Of a stretch of 5,402 bases of DNA, positions 4,662 to 5,402 are shown piece by piece. How positions within the stretch are numbered: position 1 is the stretch's first letter; the number at the start of each line of letters is the position of its first letter. Position numbers and translations under genes: made by a program. The stretch is from Streptomyces sp. (GTDB taxonomy: Bacteria > Actinomycetota > Actinomycetes > Streptomycetales > Streptomycetaceae), in contig DOWQ01000026.1 in NCBI GenBank assembly GCA_003519485.1, forward strand, positions 1 through 5,402, given 5' to 3'. The notes below the pieces were generated by a model. That model was not told the DNA's origin, did no database searches, and saw only the letters and a program-made list of their open reading frames with translations.

Positions 4662-5309
4662 TCAGCCACCCGCCCGGGTGAACGTCACATGAGTGACCCC
4701 GCTGGGGGAGGATGTGGCCTCGACCTCGTAGTCCTTCTCGAGGCCCTCGAGCCCGTCCCAGAGGCGCACGCCGCGGCCGAGCAGAATCGGAACCACCACC
4801 GCGTGCATGTGGTCGACGAGACCGGCGGCAAGGAAGTCGCGGAGCATGGTGGGACCTCCGCCGAGGCGTACGTCCTGGCCTCCCGCAGCCTCGCGGGCCG
4901 TCGCGAGCGCCTCGGCCGGCGAGGCCTTGATGAAGTGGAACGTCGTGCCGCCCTCCATCTCGATCGACGGGCGCGGGTGATGGGTGAGGACGAAGACCGG
5001 TGTGTGGAAGGGCGGATTGGGACCCCACGGGCCCGTCCACTCCCGATCCTCGTGCCAACCGGGCGGCCCGAACTTCCCGGCCCCCATGATCTCGGCGCCG
5101 ATCCTCTCGGTGAACAGCCGGGAGAAGGCGTCATCCACGCCGCCGCTCCCACCGGTCCCGCCGAACATTCTGCGGCCCCACCGCGTGGCGAACATCCACT
5201 CGTGCAGCCTTTCGCCCGCGTGGCCGAACGGTGCCTCAAGGGTCTGGCCTTCGCCGGTGGCGAAGCCGTCGAGCGAGACCGCGATGGTTTGGACGCGGGC
5301 GAGTGACAT
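4662..5309 (-). CDS. Dihydrofolate reductase / RibD C-terminal family oxidoreductase
   Basis: The product is a 215-residue cytoplasmic protein of the RibD C-terminal/dihydrofolate-reductase-like fold, of usual length. Landmarks are the N-terminal strand and SLDG (residues 12-15, in TIAVSLDGFATG), IMGAGKFG (74-81, matching the family's MGR-type motif), PVFVLTHH (104-111), and the nucleotide-binding RLGGGPTMLRDFLAAGLVD (148-166) followed by VVVPILLGRGVRLW. Such proteins are annotated as NAD(P)H-dependent reductases of unknown substrate; true DHFR or riboflavin reductase activity should not be assumed. Start ATG at 5309 is supported by AGGGAG eight bases upstream. It is transcribed toward the acetyltransferase, with the transposase relic reaching nearly to its stop codon. 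A GAGCCGGCTC palindrome at 4654-4663 overlaps the end of the gene. Confidence 0.9.
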   Translation of the reverse strand: MSLARVQTIAVSLDGFATGEGQTLEAPFGHAGERLHEWMFATRWGRRMFGGTGGSGGVDDAFSRLFTERIGAEIMGAGKFGPPGWHEDREWTGPWGPNPPFHTPVFVLTHHPRPSIEMEGGTTFHFIKASPAEALATAREAAGGQDVRLGGGPTMLRDFLAAGLVDHMHAVVVPILLGRGVRLWDGLEGLEKDYEVEATSSPSGVTHVTFTRAGG

Positions 5310-5402
5310 GACTTGTGCTCCCTACTGTTGTTTTTTCGTCAGGGACGGAGTCGGAGCGACCGCCGCCTCAACACCACGCTGTATGGACGCTCATGGCCGG
5401 AG

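Noticed and set aside
4176..5306. 376-codon plus-strand frame through the gap and opposite the reductase
   Set aside because: Mostly out-of-frame acetyltransferase and antisense reductase. Only short parts at 4464-4505 and 4530-4547 are meaningful, as pieces of the transposase relic.
5368..5394. Eight-residue minus-strand ORF (MSVHTAWC) upstream of the reductase
   Set aside because: No ribosome binding site, no attenuator structure, and such tiny frames are expected by chance.
5310..5402. Promoter search upstream of the reductase
   Set aside because: Only an A-rich stretch (six T on the plus strand near 5331) and a solitary TTGAGG are seen; no -35/-10 pair with acceptable spacing could be assigned.

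Overview
The window is very GC-rich DNA with strong G/C preference at third codon positions, short GGAGG-type or absent ribosome binding sites, one good leaderless-promoter arrangement, and protein families typical of a streptomycete. I read it as part of a Streptomyces (or close relative) chromosome or large linear replicon. No RNA gene, CRISPR array or complete mobile element is visible.

Layout from left to right. Positions 1-423 hold the 5' part of a minus-strand gene with an Xre-type helix-turn-helix followed by a Pro/Ala-rich linker. It runs off the left edge and resembles the N-terminus of the Streptomyces telomere-associated protein Tap. Behind it on the same strand is an aminoglycoside-phosphotransferase-fold kinase (564-1469). 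A 246-bp divergent region separates this from a plus-strand TetR-family regulator (1716-2309), which appears to be transcribed leaderlessly. After a terminator-like hairpin comes a promoter with an overlapping pseudo-palindrome, a structured leader, and a phosphotriesterase-like lactonase with all metal ligands intact (2535-3524). Next are a possible 58-residue small ORF (3705-3881) whose stop overlaps the start of a GNAT acetyltransferase of the diamine/spermidine acetyltransferase type (3875-4369). The right end has a convergent minus-strand RibD/dihydrofolate-reductase-like oxidoreductase (4662-5309).

The gap between the acetyltransferase and the reductase is not empty. It contains a hairpin, a tandem 11-bp repeat and a frameshifted, truncated fragment of an IS5-type transposase (about 4461-4633), readable only by switching frames.

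Functionally this looks like an accessory region of small detoxification or modification enzymes (kinase, lactonase, acetyltransferase, reductase), each with its own local control, rather than one pathway. The clearest possible unit is the TetR regulator plus the lactonase, with a candidate operator over the lactonase -35 box. A Tap-like gene and a transposon relic would both fit a location toward a linear replicon end, but the window alone does not prove this. I see no convincing novel multi-gene system. The points most worth checking are the transposase relic, the Tap assignment, the regulated lactonase and its leader, and the small ORF coupled to the acetyltransferase.
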